Positions 53,653-63,706 of a stretch of 64,000 nucleotides of DNA are shown one piece after another (within the stretch, counting starts at the first letter, position 1; each line of letters opens with the position of its first letter). The stretch is from Xylona heveae TC161 (taxonomy: Eukaryota; Ascomycota; Xylonomycetes; Xylonales; Xylonaceae): positions 186,001 through 250,000 of the forward strand of contig NW_017264199.1 of assembly GCF_001619985.1 (NCBI RefSeq), in the 5' to 3' direction. Below the pieces are notes generated by a model, which saw only the letters and a list, made by a program, of their open reading frames with translations, made no database searches and had not been told where the DNA came from. A program made the translations under genes and the position numbers.

Positions 53653-54400
53653 GGTGGTTATTTTGGCGGTTATATCACGCACATATCGAGCTACATACCC
53701 CCTGCTTTCTTTTCTGTTCTTTTCATATCTTCAGTACATGTATATTCATATTTATATCCACAGGATTCATTTCCAATTCCATTCCAGTTCCAATTCCAGT
53801 TCCTTTCCATTTCCGTTCCCCTTTCCATTGCATTTCATTCCCATTTACCAACTACAACTGATATCAACATCTGTCTATCTATTCGTCTATTCGTCTACGT
53901 CTATAGTCTACTATATCCTTGATTCATTATACATATCTGTATACATATACGTCAAGTCTCAGTAACACACACAGATTCTTTTGCATGAGAATTCACTTGC
54001 GTTGTTCTGCATTGCTTTGTGCTTGTGCTTTGTGCTTGTGTTTTAGGTCCTATGGCATGCTATGCGTGTCGAAAACATGAACAATTATGATAATTAGACT
54101 GACATGGCTTGATTCGAACAAATGGACATAGATGACGTGTACGTGGGGTGCGGGTGGAAATTAGGGAACTGTGCGGTATATGTATAAAATCAAAACTGAA
54201 ACCGAAATCGAGAACGAGAACGATAATAATGCGGGAAAGATAGACGCAAAAGCAAAACAAAAAGGGGATCGCGACACAGAGAATGACTCGCCAAAAGAAG
54301 AAAAAGCAAAATAAATACTAAAAGGGAACGAGAGCAAGATGATAAGATAAACATACTAATGAACGAGGAACGAGCTGAATAGATGAAATGGATGGATAGA

Positions 54401-56161
54401 TTACCATTCGCGTCGGCGTCCATTCACCCACTCATCGTCATATACGATGCGCTCGCGAACGACTCGTCCGCCTCGTTCTTCGCGGATTTCTCGACGTCCT
54501 CCGCGCAGGCCGGCCAGACTACCACGTCCCCCACCACCGCCGCCGCCGCCGCCGCCAATGGTTTCGCGCCGACGGATTGCGGGTCTAGCACCTGCACTTG
54601 GCGCACCACGTGGCCTGCTGGCCTGTGAGTTGTTGATGATAACTTGTGCCGGGCCATCGTCGACGTATCCGTCATCTTCATATCTGTAATGCTCGCGGTC
54701 ACGGTTGGCATTGTTATTGCTGTTGTTGGCGTTACGCAAAATGCCGCGTAGTGGGGCTGGGGGAGGGCCAGGAGCAGGAACAGCAACTCTGCCGGCCTCG
54801 GCAATGACTCGCGCTCCGCGGGAGAGGATATCTTCGCCACGAGACGATCGAGGGATCAAGTCTCTACCTTGATGAATTCGAAGCGGTGGGCCGGGATCTC
54901 GGCGCAGAGGGACAAGGGGCTGGCGACCAGGTGAGGGTGAGGCCGAGGGGTTGCGACGAAATGGAATGCGCGGGAGACGACTAGGCGGGTCAGGTCGACC
55001 GTAGTGAGTATAATTCTGATGGCGATATCCATCGTCATCGTCATCAAGTCGGGCGCGGCGAAACTCGTGCTCGAGTTCATCAACGCGGTTGCGTTCATAC
55101 GCCATTTGTCGTCGCTCGGCCTCCATCGGGTCATCAAACCGCTGTTCCCGCGGTGACTGTCGGCGAGGACTGCCGCTGATGGGACTTGGCCGAAGAGATC
55201 TTGTACCATACGGTCGACGTTCTCGGTCCCCGTCGCGAAATTCTTCCCGCACAATGACGTGTTCGGTGCGTCTAAATGGAGAGGCAGGAGATGGATCTCG
55301 CCTTTCGAAGAATGGTGAGCGTGGTGATGAATGACGGGAATACTCCCTTGTTGGACCACGCTCGTGCTGGACGACAATCGTCTCTCTTCGTCGGTGATGA
55401 CCGCGGTCTGGCTCCGGCTCGATGATGATTGTTTCACTGGGCGGAGGAGATGGTGGAGCAGGAGGCACAGGCGCTGGTGCGGGTGCAGGCGCAGGTGGAG
55501 TGACAGGAGTAGGAGCCGGTGCTGGCGCCGCAGGGGGAGGGGGTGGTGGTGGTGGCGGCGGCGGAGGCGGAGGCCGGGGAGAAATCTGCCGTGAAGGAGG
55601 CTGCCGGCGAGGTAGAGGCATAGGAGATCTACCACGGGAACTGGGCGGGGTTGGGGCCGGCGGAGGTACCGGCGGTGCGCGCCCACCAGGCATCAGCCTT
55701 GCGCTGCGCCTTGAGCGGACTGGCTCCTCAATCGCTATTATTTCGTCCTCTTCTGCAATAATGTCCTCTTCAACAATGTCGATCGTGTCCACTTCCTTTA
55801 CGACAGGCTTCTTGACCTTGCGAAGCTTGCCAAAGGATATGTCCACCTCGAATCGCATATCCGACGTAAGCTCCCGCCTTTTCTTCCGTTTTGGTGCTGG
55901 CAGTAGTGGCGGCAGAGGATCAGGGCCGACCATTAGCGGGAGCGGAGGAGGTGGTCCCGGTGAGGGCGCAAGGAGAGAAGGCGGCGGCGGTGGGCCAGGA
56001 GGCCGGACCTCAACGACACGCACGTAATGGTCAGGCATGTTGCGGTATGAACACAGAGAACAAGGGCGAGCGCCGTCGCTGCGTTCACACGGCCTTAGGA
56101 CCTCCCGATGTCGTCGAGTGCCGTCTAAGTCGACTTCGATATAGGCCTCGACAATGCACAT
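54401..56161 (-). CDS. Proline/arginine-rich fungal protein, function unknown
   Basis: Single exon, 586 residues from ATG 56161 (the frame remains open to ATG 56239, adding 26). The first 45 residues look conserved and folded: CIVEAYIEVDLDGTRRHREVLRPCERSDGARPCSLCSYRN, with three Cys, a start found in several fungal basic disordered proteins. It is followed by proline-rich stretches including a run of 14 Pro, an acidic segment (DIVEEDIIAEEDEIIAIEEP), Arg/Ser-rich repeats (RRRETIVVQHERGPTREYSR) and a poly-Gly run near the end. The C-terminus RIVYDDEWVNGRRREW looks constrained. No enzyme domain. High Pro/Arg suggests RNA or scaffold binding; this is a guess. Codon content is GC-rich relative to the flanks. 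Confidence 0.75.
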   Translation of the reverse strand: MCIVEAYIEVDLDGTRRHREVLRPCERSDGARPCSLCSYRNMPDHYVRVVEVRPPGPPPPPSLLAPSPGPPPPLPLMVGPDPLPPLLPAPKRKKRRELTSDMRFEVDISFGKLRKVKKPVVKEVDTIDIVEEDIIAEEDEIIAIEEPVRSRRSARLMPGGRAPPVPPPAPTPPSSRGRSPMPLPRRQPPSRQISPRPPPPPPPPPPPPPPAAPAPAPTPVTPPAPAPAPAPVPPAPPSPPPSETIIIEPEPDRGHHRRRETIVVQHERGPTREYSRHSSPRSPFFERRDPSPASPFRRTEHVIVREEFRDGDRERRPYGTRSLRPSPISGSPRRQSPREQRFDDPMEAERRQMAYERNRVDELEHEFRRARLDDDDDGYRHQNYTHYGRPDPPSRLPRIPFRRNPSASPSPGRQPLVPLRRDPGPPLRIHQGRDLIPRSSRGEDILSRGARVIAEAGRVAVPAPGPPPAPLRGILRNANNSNNNANRDREHYRYEDDGYVDDGPAQVIINNSQASRPRGAPSAGARPAIRRRETIGGGGGGGGGGRGSLAGLRGGRREIREERGGRVVRERIVYDDEWVNGRRREW

Positions 56162-58195
56162 CGAGGGAAATGTTCGGGCTTTTTGTAAGCCGCGTAGATG
56201 GCTTGTTTTTTGTTTGAACAGTTGGTTTGAGTTAGACAAAGGACTGCAACCGGATCGGGTAAATTGAGACCAGAATAATGACAGAGGACGACAGGCACTG
56301 AGCTATCCCCCTATGTTTGGGATATTAATCAGGCGGGACAGCAGCAGGGTAATGACAGAAGACATAGGGGTATTTCCTGCGTGATGCGTCTGCTTAGGAT
56401 CAGACCTGTGTATACAGCGTGCAGAGGGAAATGAAGAGAGTCGAAGTGTATAAACAAGCTCTTTTTATCTGTGGGTTGTCTTTCAGAGGCGGGACTGCTC
56501 GGCAAAAACAGGCAAGTAGCTGCAGGTGACAAAAACAAAGCCACAAGTCAAACTCGCAACAACAAGGCTTTGCCAAACAAGTGCGAAAATAAATATTGCG
56601 AGTTTGTACTCGAAGCAAAATAAAAATGAGATTTTCAAGACAAGAGAAAAAAGATGCGCGAGAAGAGGTAGAAGTAGTCCGTGGGGGAGTTGTCTGCCTA
56701 ATAAGGTCACGATATTTGGGGCCAGAGGCAGAAATGACCGGCAGAATCCCAAGGCGGTCGAAGGACTCGGATTTATCATTGGGGCCAAGAGGGGGTCGTG
56801 TGGATGGATCCCAAGTGAGACGGGTACCTGGTGCACGTCCTTTGTCGTCCACAACACCCCATCCCCAAGGCACAAGCACAGCCCGCACAGCCTATTGATT
56901 GGGGGCCGAGGGGAGGTCGGGGATACTCGCGTTAATAGAGTTTCTCTTCTCTTCTCTTCGCTCCTGTCCTGGGTCACACCAAAGACCTTGTTTTGCTTTT
57001 TTGCTTTGGGTCTTCGCGGCTGACCGCTGACCCCAGTCTCGAAATTGTCATGTCGAGTTAAAATATTGATCATGATGGAAGGATCGTAGTCGCAAGTCTG
57101 AGCCTCTTTCGAGCACACGCGGCCAAGGTCATGTTTTTCGATGTTTTGGGTAAGTTAGTATAGCAGAGAAAAGTTTTTCATCCAAATGTTGAGAGAAAAA
57201 AAGCGCAATAAAACCAAAATGTGTGCCGGCCGGTGTGTGCATTTCGCGCTCACCGCGTTTGCGATGATGGTCAAAGTGGCGTTTTTGCGGATATCCCTGT
57301 AAGGCCCATCACGTCTTGTCGGGGCCGCAACCTAAGCAAAGCCATGAGATGACCAGAATAGGATATTGTGACCCCCAAAGTGCAAGCAGTCCATCGTGTA
57401 CCGATATGTATATCATCCTATGTTTTGTGTGGTGGACAACTTTAGAACAATTCGTGGGGTTGGTGATTCGAGGCTCGGGGGAGGTGGCGGCACAGCCACC
57501 CAACACGGCGCCATGATTCCTCCGAGGCGGTCAGCGAAATGATCAAGAATAAACCCCGGTGGTGACGTCTTTCTGGACACTTTGGCACTGCATTATCAAT
57601 GTTGCTGCAATAATTTTGATCGGAAAAAGGTTCAGTAATGTTCTTCTTGCTTTGCAATCTTTTACGATGGCTCCAATAGCAGATGGTGTTCGTTGCGAGG
57701 ACCTGCAGGACGGCACGACCCGCCTTTATGCCAAACCCGACATCCGTCAACTTAAATTACAGATTCGCCTTGCCTAGGTGCGTCTGTGCTTTGTTTTTTA
57801 CATGCATAATTTTTTCATCCGCGATCTGCTACAGTATACAGTTATAAAATATGTCGGAGAGTAGGATACGCTCCTTTCCAAAAAGGAGCGATTACGGCAG
57901 CAATTTTGGACGAATATTGGCAATCACGTTTTGAAGCAGTGTATTGAGCATTATTCTTGGATCAATTGTCAGATTGGCGGGTACATTCGCTAGCTATTGT
58001 TTCCAACGACTCAATAGGTTCATAACATCATTCTGAATTCCAATCATGCCGCAGGTTATAGTGAGAGATTTGAGGCTAAGATCAGTATTGGGGTGATGAG
58101 CAATCTGGCTTGCCATGCGCTATCGCAGTCACCGACACAGATTATCGGATTCGGTCCGCGAGGGCAAAGACCAGCTGCATACGATCGCCATCAAA
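56162..58195. other. Intergenic region, about 2 kb
   Basis: Between the proline-rich gene's start and the stop of the secreted Cys-rich gene (both minus strand). Contains the former's promoter. A 36-codon frame at 57667-57777 (MAPIADGVRCEDLQDG) is isolated and unsupported. A perfect 9-bp hairpin lies at 57869-57890. Confidence 0.45.
57869..57890. repeat. Perfect inverted repeat, 9-bp stem and 4-nt loop
   Basis: CGCTCCTTT, loop CCAA, AAAGGAGCG. It lies about 300 bp past the stop of the secreted Cys-rich gene. It could be a protein-binding palindrome or an RNA hairpin; no role can be assigned. Confidence 0.9.
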
Positions 58196-58921
58196 TCAGT
58201 TGATGCAGTCGTTTCCGCAAGTGTTCTTGACTTTATCCAAGAAGCAGTAGCCGCCCTCAAAGCCGCACGACTGCGCAGTGCTGATGCTGTAGCAGCAGAT
58301 ACCATAGTCATTCCCTTCCGGGCCTTGAGGGAATGTGCATTCATATCCTTTGCCAGGGCAGTTGTGTGCACTGTTGATGGGGTTGCCGCTCTTGACCTTG
58401 TTGCCACAGGTCTTATCGGCGCCAATAGCCTTGTTGGTGCATCTGTATCCGTAGCGCTTGTCGAGCGTCGTAGTGGTGTTGGTAGCCCCGTCCTCGTCAT
58501 CGCTGCTGGGATGTTGGATGCGCTTGTAGAATTGGAATGCGTGGTCTGGTCCCATGTGCAGTCCGTAGTTGTTTGAGACGGTAGTGCCGATCATCGAGGT
58601 GGCCCTGCCACCACGATATTGGTTGATATTGGAGATGACAGCCTCTGGGAGGGTGGATTGGTCGCATATGGTGCCATCCTTGTACAGATTCTTGATGTCG
58701 TTTTCAAACTTGATGGAATAGCCCGCACCAATGCTGATTTCGGTTGGGCTGAGGTATCTGTGGCGGGTGGGATCAGACGTAGTCATGTCTTGAACTATGT
58801 CGGCGTTGGCAATGACGTCGTCTTGGATTGGCTCTATGCCATCGTGTTGGACATTGTCGACAAAATTGCTACATAGAGCCATAGCTGGGAGCAGCAGCAC
58901 AATAGCCTGTGAAAACCACAT
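58196..58921 (-). CDS. Secreted cysteine-rich pro-protein with dibasic processing sites
   Basis: Not a family I recognise. 241 residues from ATG 58921. MWFSQAIVLLLPAMALCSNF is a signal peptide. A pro-region of about 135 residues follows with one Cys. Lys-Arg pairs at 133-134 and 155-156 (LDKR) are typical Kex2 sites. The predicted mature part (157-241, 85 residues) has ten Cys: YGYRC, KTC, HNC, YEC, ICC, QSC, YCF, NTC, NDC. An N-T-T-T-T sequon-like stretch precedes the LDKR site. The spacing with an adjacent Cys pair suggests a disulfide-rich mini-protein. ATG 58984 would add 21 residues before the signal peptide and is disfavoured. Upstream sequence is AT-rich and gene-poor. It looks intact; role (effector, adhesion, antimicrobial or other) is open. 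Confidence 0.78.
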   Translation of the reverse strand: MWFSQAIVLLLPAMALCSNFVDNVQHDGIEPIQDDVIANADIVQDMTTSDPTRHRYLSPTEISIGAGYSIKFENDIKNLYKDGTICDQSTLPEAVISNINQYRGGRATSMIGTTVSNNYGLHMGPDHAFQFYKRIQHPSSDDEDGATNTTTTLDKRYGYRCTNKAIGADKTCGNKVKSGNPINSAHNCPGKGYECTFPQGPEGNDYGICCYSISTAQSCGFEGGYCFLDKVKNTCGNDCIN

Positions 58922-61384
58922 TCTTGAGTAAATGTATGATAGAAGATTCGAAGTGTAGAACTGGAATCTTGAGAAACATACCACAGAGCTTTATATAGAT
59001 GACTTGTTCAACAAAAATAATCAGCACACGATATGTAATGTGCCAAGAGAAGTAGATCTGAAGACCGTATGATCCGAAAATTTTCGATCAATCCACCTGT
59101 CGAGGCATGTGGACATGAATACGAGAGTGGAGTTGCATACGAAAGCTCTCAAGGATCTGACTGTTGAATGATCTATTTGTCGACTGATCTTGGCCGTTGA
59201 ACAACCTAACTGTTGTCTAAAAACTTTCCCCGTGGTGAGAAGACTTGCGTCAGGTGGGGTCCGTTTGGTGGTGTTGCCTTTGCCTGCGGCCCGGTAAAGA
59301 CTCCGTTAGTTCCCGCCACTACGGCCCGGATTTCAGCCTTCCGCCTGGCCCTATGCGGGGCCCTACTGGCGGACCATTCCATCGTCCACCATGACTGGGG
59401 TAAAGTGCAACTTTTCATCGTATATCCTGACGATCCCTCCCGATTATCCAGATTTCTTTACAAAACCAAATGTAATATCAAAGACTGGAACATGCATAAA
59501 GAACCTTAGTGCGTTGAGACAATTATTAGGGAGTCAATGACTTTGCAATTAATTGACCGTGCTGTTCATTCATCGTCAGATGGTACGTAAGAGAAAAGCA
59601 AGTATTACACACCTGTGGAGATTATATCCACTTTTTTCAAAATCCTATAACGATGGTCTTCCCTGCTCGCTGCGCTCTGTGCCGCAGCCTTACCCGAAAC
59701 AGATATGCCACTCCGCAACACAGATCTGAACTGACGAATCTGCAGCGTTGCATCCTATCCACAGCACCTTATCAATGGTGTCTGACCTCATGAGCATCAA
59801 TCGTTCTGAATCAATAGAGCGGGGTCAACATGAGATTGTGTTGCTCTACCAAGTTCCAACTATTCTCGAAAAAGAGAATTCATGAATAATATTAACTCTT
59901 TCTCGTATTCATCTTTGGCAGGGAATTTCTGCATGAGCTGTCTTTCCAGTGACGTGACGGACACCCGTGTCAGCTGTTCTGTTGCCGGCAATACCTCGTG
60001 GAAGATACAGCTGCCCCCCGTGGTATGGAGGCGTAGAGTGGTATAGCCAGGGCTTGTCAAAGTGCATTGAAGAAGAGTTCAGTCTTGACTCTTGGATTTT
60101 GGATGCTACCATTAGACTCAAGACATGACGGCTGTGTAACAACCTAGAAACACATGCTGAGATGGGAGGCTCTGCTGAAGCCGTAGAATGAATTGAATTC
60201 CATGCACTGCTCTGAGAATATTCATTCTGCTTTGCCATTCACACATTGGCCTTGGAGTGTATATAAATTGTGGATATTTCCGCTCCTGGCTGTCCATCGA
60301 ACATTTCTCCAACTCGAATTCTGTACCGTTAAGGACTAACAAATGCCAGACAGTCAAACCTCAGAAGATATAACATTGAATCTTTTTTTATTGCAATGAG
60401 CTAAGATATCTAATTGATTATGACATGGCCAATGCTATTCATACCCAGTACTCAGAGGCGCACCGCACATCATATACTATCATCAATCTATTACATATCT
60501 ACCATGAAACCGGAAAATGGAGAGCAGGAAGTTAGAATATTCAGAACGTGTTTGAAAAAAAAACCCAGCTCCGCAAACAGATTGTACAGATATTCTACCA
60601 CCCACGGGAAAGGGTCAATTCTACATTTATTGACATTTGAGTTTCTCAAACTATAATACTAGATAAGCATCGATACGACTGCGGGGAATTTATCAGCGGG
60701 CATTCAGCGAGGGGATGAAAAGAGCGGAAGAGGTTACGATTTCTCCTAGTACAATTATCGCTCAAACAGTATTTCCAGAGGCTAGAGCCAAAGGCTTCCC
60801 TCACCAATCACGAGTCGGAAGCAAATGCGCGAGAAAAAAAATGTGGCTAAAGTTTAAACCACATCCACAAGCCATAAAATCAATGTCTACAGATGACAGG
60901 GTGGACGATGTGCAAGAACAAGATGTGGCTGAGCCAATAGTTACATCTTCGATTCTTACCACTCACAGCATACAATATATATTGAGACAAGCAATAGAGA
61001 AAGGACGAAGAATTAAGCAAAGCCTGAGCCAGGGCCTCGGCACATTGATTCCATAATCTCATCAGTGGTCACTGTTCACGTTATCCAGCTCTACTGGATG
61101 AAGGACCAATTTGATAACGATGGGCATTCTGATTTCTTCAACACCCTGTCAATCGATGGTCAGAAATGCAAGGACGACGGCCGACAGATTAAACCACTGA
61201 CTGAACCCGGGGCACCCAAAAGCGCCAGAGTTCAGTTCAACTTACTACTAGTCAGTACATTTCTTGTCAATCTACACTCTTCAGAGATCTACATGAGAAA
61301 GCATATTGAAACTTGTTTAAGGATCTTCGGTGCGTTCCCACTCTGCTCCTGTCCATCCGTGGCAGGCGTACGACATCTCTGATG
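58922..61384. other. Gene-poor accessory region, about 2.5 kb
   Basis: AT-rich overall, with short frames only (for example 59213-59509, 98 codons, GC-rich but unrecognised). No terminal repeats or transposase motif found. Some of this may be decayed mobile or gene sequence that I cannot identify. Confidence 0.45.
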
Positions 61385-61950
61385 GGACCCAGACTTACTG
61401 CCCCTGCTCACGCTCCTCTCGACTTCTCCGGCATCATGGTGGTGGCAGATATCCCACCATCTACGCCTGCTGCTCCCGTGGCTCCTCCGGCTCCTCCTGT
61501 TGCTGCTGCCACCAATATGGTGGTGGCCATCCCGCCGTTCTGCCTGTACGCGCACGGGACTGTTGCTGACAGGCCGGATGCCCTCACCCTGTATCGTATG
61601 GGGTCGAACGGACAAGTGTTGAAATTGCCCACACAGAGGTGAGTCATGCCCCGTACGCTGTTGATTGACTTTACTGACTGTGTGTAGCTTGGTTGGTTTG
61701 TTTCTCGGGTATCAGACTGCCAATTGCTGGCCTGTCTTGGCTCAGAGGTCTGCATTTCTTCTCCCTGGGCTGTACGCCCAGAGCAAATTGAAAGCAGGCA
61801 GCCAAGCTACATTCAGGCATTGCTTGTTCAGGTGAGTTGTACGCTCTTCCACATGTGTGTACGCTACTAACATGTGTATAGAGTCGTGGTCAATCTGTGC
61901 CTCTCTGCGCTGCCTGTCGTGGTGCTGGCCGGAATCGTCCGGTTTTCGTT
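61385..61950 (+). pseudogene. Piece of a fungus-specific Cys-motif gene
   Basis: Starts with a Pro/Ala-rich frame (IPPSTPAAPVAPPAPPVAAAT, 61385-61640). After a GTGAGT donor a second segment ends RPEQIESRQPSYIQALLVQ at 61831 before another GTGAGT. A third, after GTATAG, reads SRGQSVPLCAACRGAGRNRPVFVGCR. That C-x2-C, then F-x2-C pattern after an ESRQPSYIQALL-like strand is one I associate with a fungus-specific family of unknown function. The third segment soon reaches a stop, and the segments do not join cleanly in one frame, so this is either a decayed copy or has splicing I cannot resolve. Confidence 0.4.
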
Positions 61951-62068
61951 GGTTGTCGAAGTTGGAAAAGATGCTAAGAATCTACAGGACAAAACGAATC
62001 CACGAAGGGCCGTGGAGGTAGGGATTACCTTCCCATTAAGATTGTACACTTAAACTAACTTAAAGCAG

Positions 62069-62382
62069 GGCGAAAGCACTCGGCACCTGAAGAGCAACAG
62101 CATGATTACACCAAGGAAAACCTTACATTTACAGACCCTCTCGCAGACACCATCAATAGCGCGTACCTTGGTACGGTGTTGGTTTCTATTGACAAGTTGA
62201 ACACCAACTGGGGAGAAGGACTTGACGCCAATCGTTCTCTTTCCGAGTCCCAGGTAACGAACCTGGTGAAGATATTTACCCAGTCAGGTCTCCGAAAGGA
62301 GGAGTTCGAGTCTAGCCAGACGCCTATGGAGGGGCCTGTGCAAACTGCATCTGGACTGACTGTGCAGCCAGGTGCATGCACC
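62069..62382 (+). pseudogene. DUF3723-like fragment
   Basis: After a TTAAAGCAG acceptor-like site the frame reads FTDPLADTINSAYLGTVLVSIDKL, then SESQVTNLVKIFTQSGLRKEEF. The YLGTV...D-L, then V-x-LVKIF-x-x-GLRKEEF layout resembles the N-terminus of fungal DUF3723 proteins, whose role is unknown. Only about 100 residues remain and the following sequence does not continue the domain, so it is a fragment. It sits just downstream of the Cys-motif piece on the same strand and may once have been one gene with it. Confidence 0.4.
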
Positions 62383-62580
62383 GTACGTACTATCTCCAGC
62401 TTTGTACACACTTTATACTAACTGGTGATAGATGACTTATTGCTGATACAGTGCTTTTCTTGGCGTTGGGCAGGTGGATTGCTGATAGTTAGCTTAATGA
62501 TATGACAAATGTCTGGACAGCTTTGCAGACATTGCAACCATGAGTCCATAAGTTCATGACAAATACCGCCAGGGAAATAT

Positions 62581-62608
62581 AGGCTGTAGCCTGCAGGCTG
62601 TAGGCTGT
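62581..62608. repeat. AGGCTGT heptamer array, 4 copies (one imperfect)
   Basis: Units AGGCTGT, AGCCTGC, AGGCTGT, AGGCTGT, then a partial AGGC. First of the clustered 7-bp arrays. Confidence 0.88.
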
Positions 62609-62680
62609 AGGCCATACCCTTCCCCTGGACAAACACTTTGATTATAAGTTTAAAACTTTACTGTCTGGGGCAACGCAGAC

Positions 62681-62708
62681 CGCAAATCGCAAATCGCAAA
62701 TCGCAAAT
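62681..62708. repeat. CGCAAAT heptamer array, 4 perfect copies
   Basis: Four exact units in tandem, then CG. Read directly. Confidence 0.95.
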
Positions 62709-62915
62709 CGTCCATCAATGATATCAAATCTTGGGTGCTTTGGACGAGGAAACAAACCGTTTGACGCTCTGTCTTTACTCGAAAAGTCCCAATGGCTGTG
62801 GCCTGCGGGTGCGGAGTCATGGAGTCACGCGTCAGGATAAATGGTTTGAGGAAGTAGAGTCCAAGATTTCCCTTTTGGCTGTTTCAGGAGAGAGATCCAG
62901 AAGAATTACTGGGCT

Positions 62916-62929
62916 CGAGTATCGAGTAT
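62916..62929. repeat. CGAGTAT heptamer duplication
   Basis: Two exact adjacent copies of a 7-bp unit inside the heptamer cluster. Confidence 0.85.
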
Positions 62930-63005
62930 TCGCATGGCGGCATGGATTCAGGAGAAAGCAAATCGCGGTTGTCGAGATGCTGTTTGACCGCCACCGCCTG
63001 GACTC

Positions 63006-63019
63006 CTGGAGCCTGGAGC
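63006..63019. repeat. CTGGAGC heptamer duplication
   Basis: Two exact adjacent 7-bp units followed by a partial third (CTGAG). Confidence 0.85.
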
Positions 63020-63040
63020 CTGAGAAGCGCTGGATGTTGG

Positions 63041-63082
63041 ATGTCGCATGTTGCATGTTGCATGTCGCATGTCGCATGTTGC
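63041..63082. repeat. ATGTYGC heptamer array, 6 copies
   Basis: Six units alternating ATGTCGC and ATGTTGC, differing only at position five. Confidence 0.95.
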
Positions 63083-63090
63083 GCAAACAG

Positions 63091-63120
63091 TAAACACTAA
63101 ACACTAAACACTAAACACTA
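63091..63120. repeat. TAAACAC heptamer array, 4.3 copies
   Basis: Four exact units plus TA, starting eight bases after the previous array. Confidence 0.95.
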
Positions 63121-63706
63121 AGCCTCAAGTTTAAACACTCAGTTCTACGTTGGAAAACAGAAACATTGGTATTCGGGAAATTGTAAGCTTGTTCACGGCA
63201 TCGCTTCTGAAGTGGGAGACTTCCCCCCTCCCTCTCCGGCACGAACTTTCCCCGCGGGGCCATTGGGCGAAGAAAACAAAAAGACACGGACGTGGGCCGT
63301 GAAACCGTCGATTCGTCGAAGATTGTCAGAGGGGCTGATGGCCAAGGCGCACTACGTTAGGTAAATAATAGTAAATATGATGTATGGTCTATATATCTTG
63401 ACATCGGTATATTGCACGTCTAAAATGATGAAATGGGAACCTGAAAAGTGTAGCGGAAAGTGATGGAAAAGTGAACAGATAATGTGGAAATTGATAAGGC
63501 AAAATATAAATGAGCATGGATTTCCGAGCCATTGGATGAGAGCGTAACACGACTATATAGGTATAACGCAGACTATACAGGGGAGGAAATGAAAAAGAAA
63601 GAGGAGACAGACAGGGTGAAAAAATAAAACTAAAAGAAAATGAAAAAAGAACGAATAAAAGCTCAACAAGATGCTAACAACGCCCAAAGCATTGTACAGT
63701 ATACTA

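Larger units (their letters stand above)
52904..54400. other. Convergent intergenic region with low-complexity tracts
   Basis: 1.5 kb between two 3' ends. It has a TCCTCA hexamer-like tract (53531-53580), a C/T-rich run and a TTC repeat (53619-53652), and ATTCC/TTCCA-rich sequence (53770-53840). Open frames here are products of the repeats and are not called genes. Confidence 0.55.
62383..63706. other. Intergenic region with heptamer repeat cluster
   Basis: 1.3 kb without a supported gene. It holds several separate 7-bp tandem arrays (62581-63120, listed individually) and then A-rich sequence (63560-63660) that is probably the 3' flank of the gene at the right edge. Confidence 0.55.

Noticed and set aside
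53466-53965. Open frames over the TTC and TCCTCA tracts
   Set aside because: Composition is entirely explained by simple repeats and pyrimidine-rich 3' flank.
57440-57500. tRNA-like GATTCGAGGCT string
   Set aside because: Resembles a B box only loosely; no A box or cloverleaf could be built around it.
59213-59509. 98-codon GC-rich frame in the accessory region as a transposon remnant
   Set aside because: No transposase motif, terminal repeats or target-site duplication could be seen.
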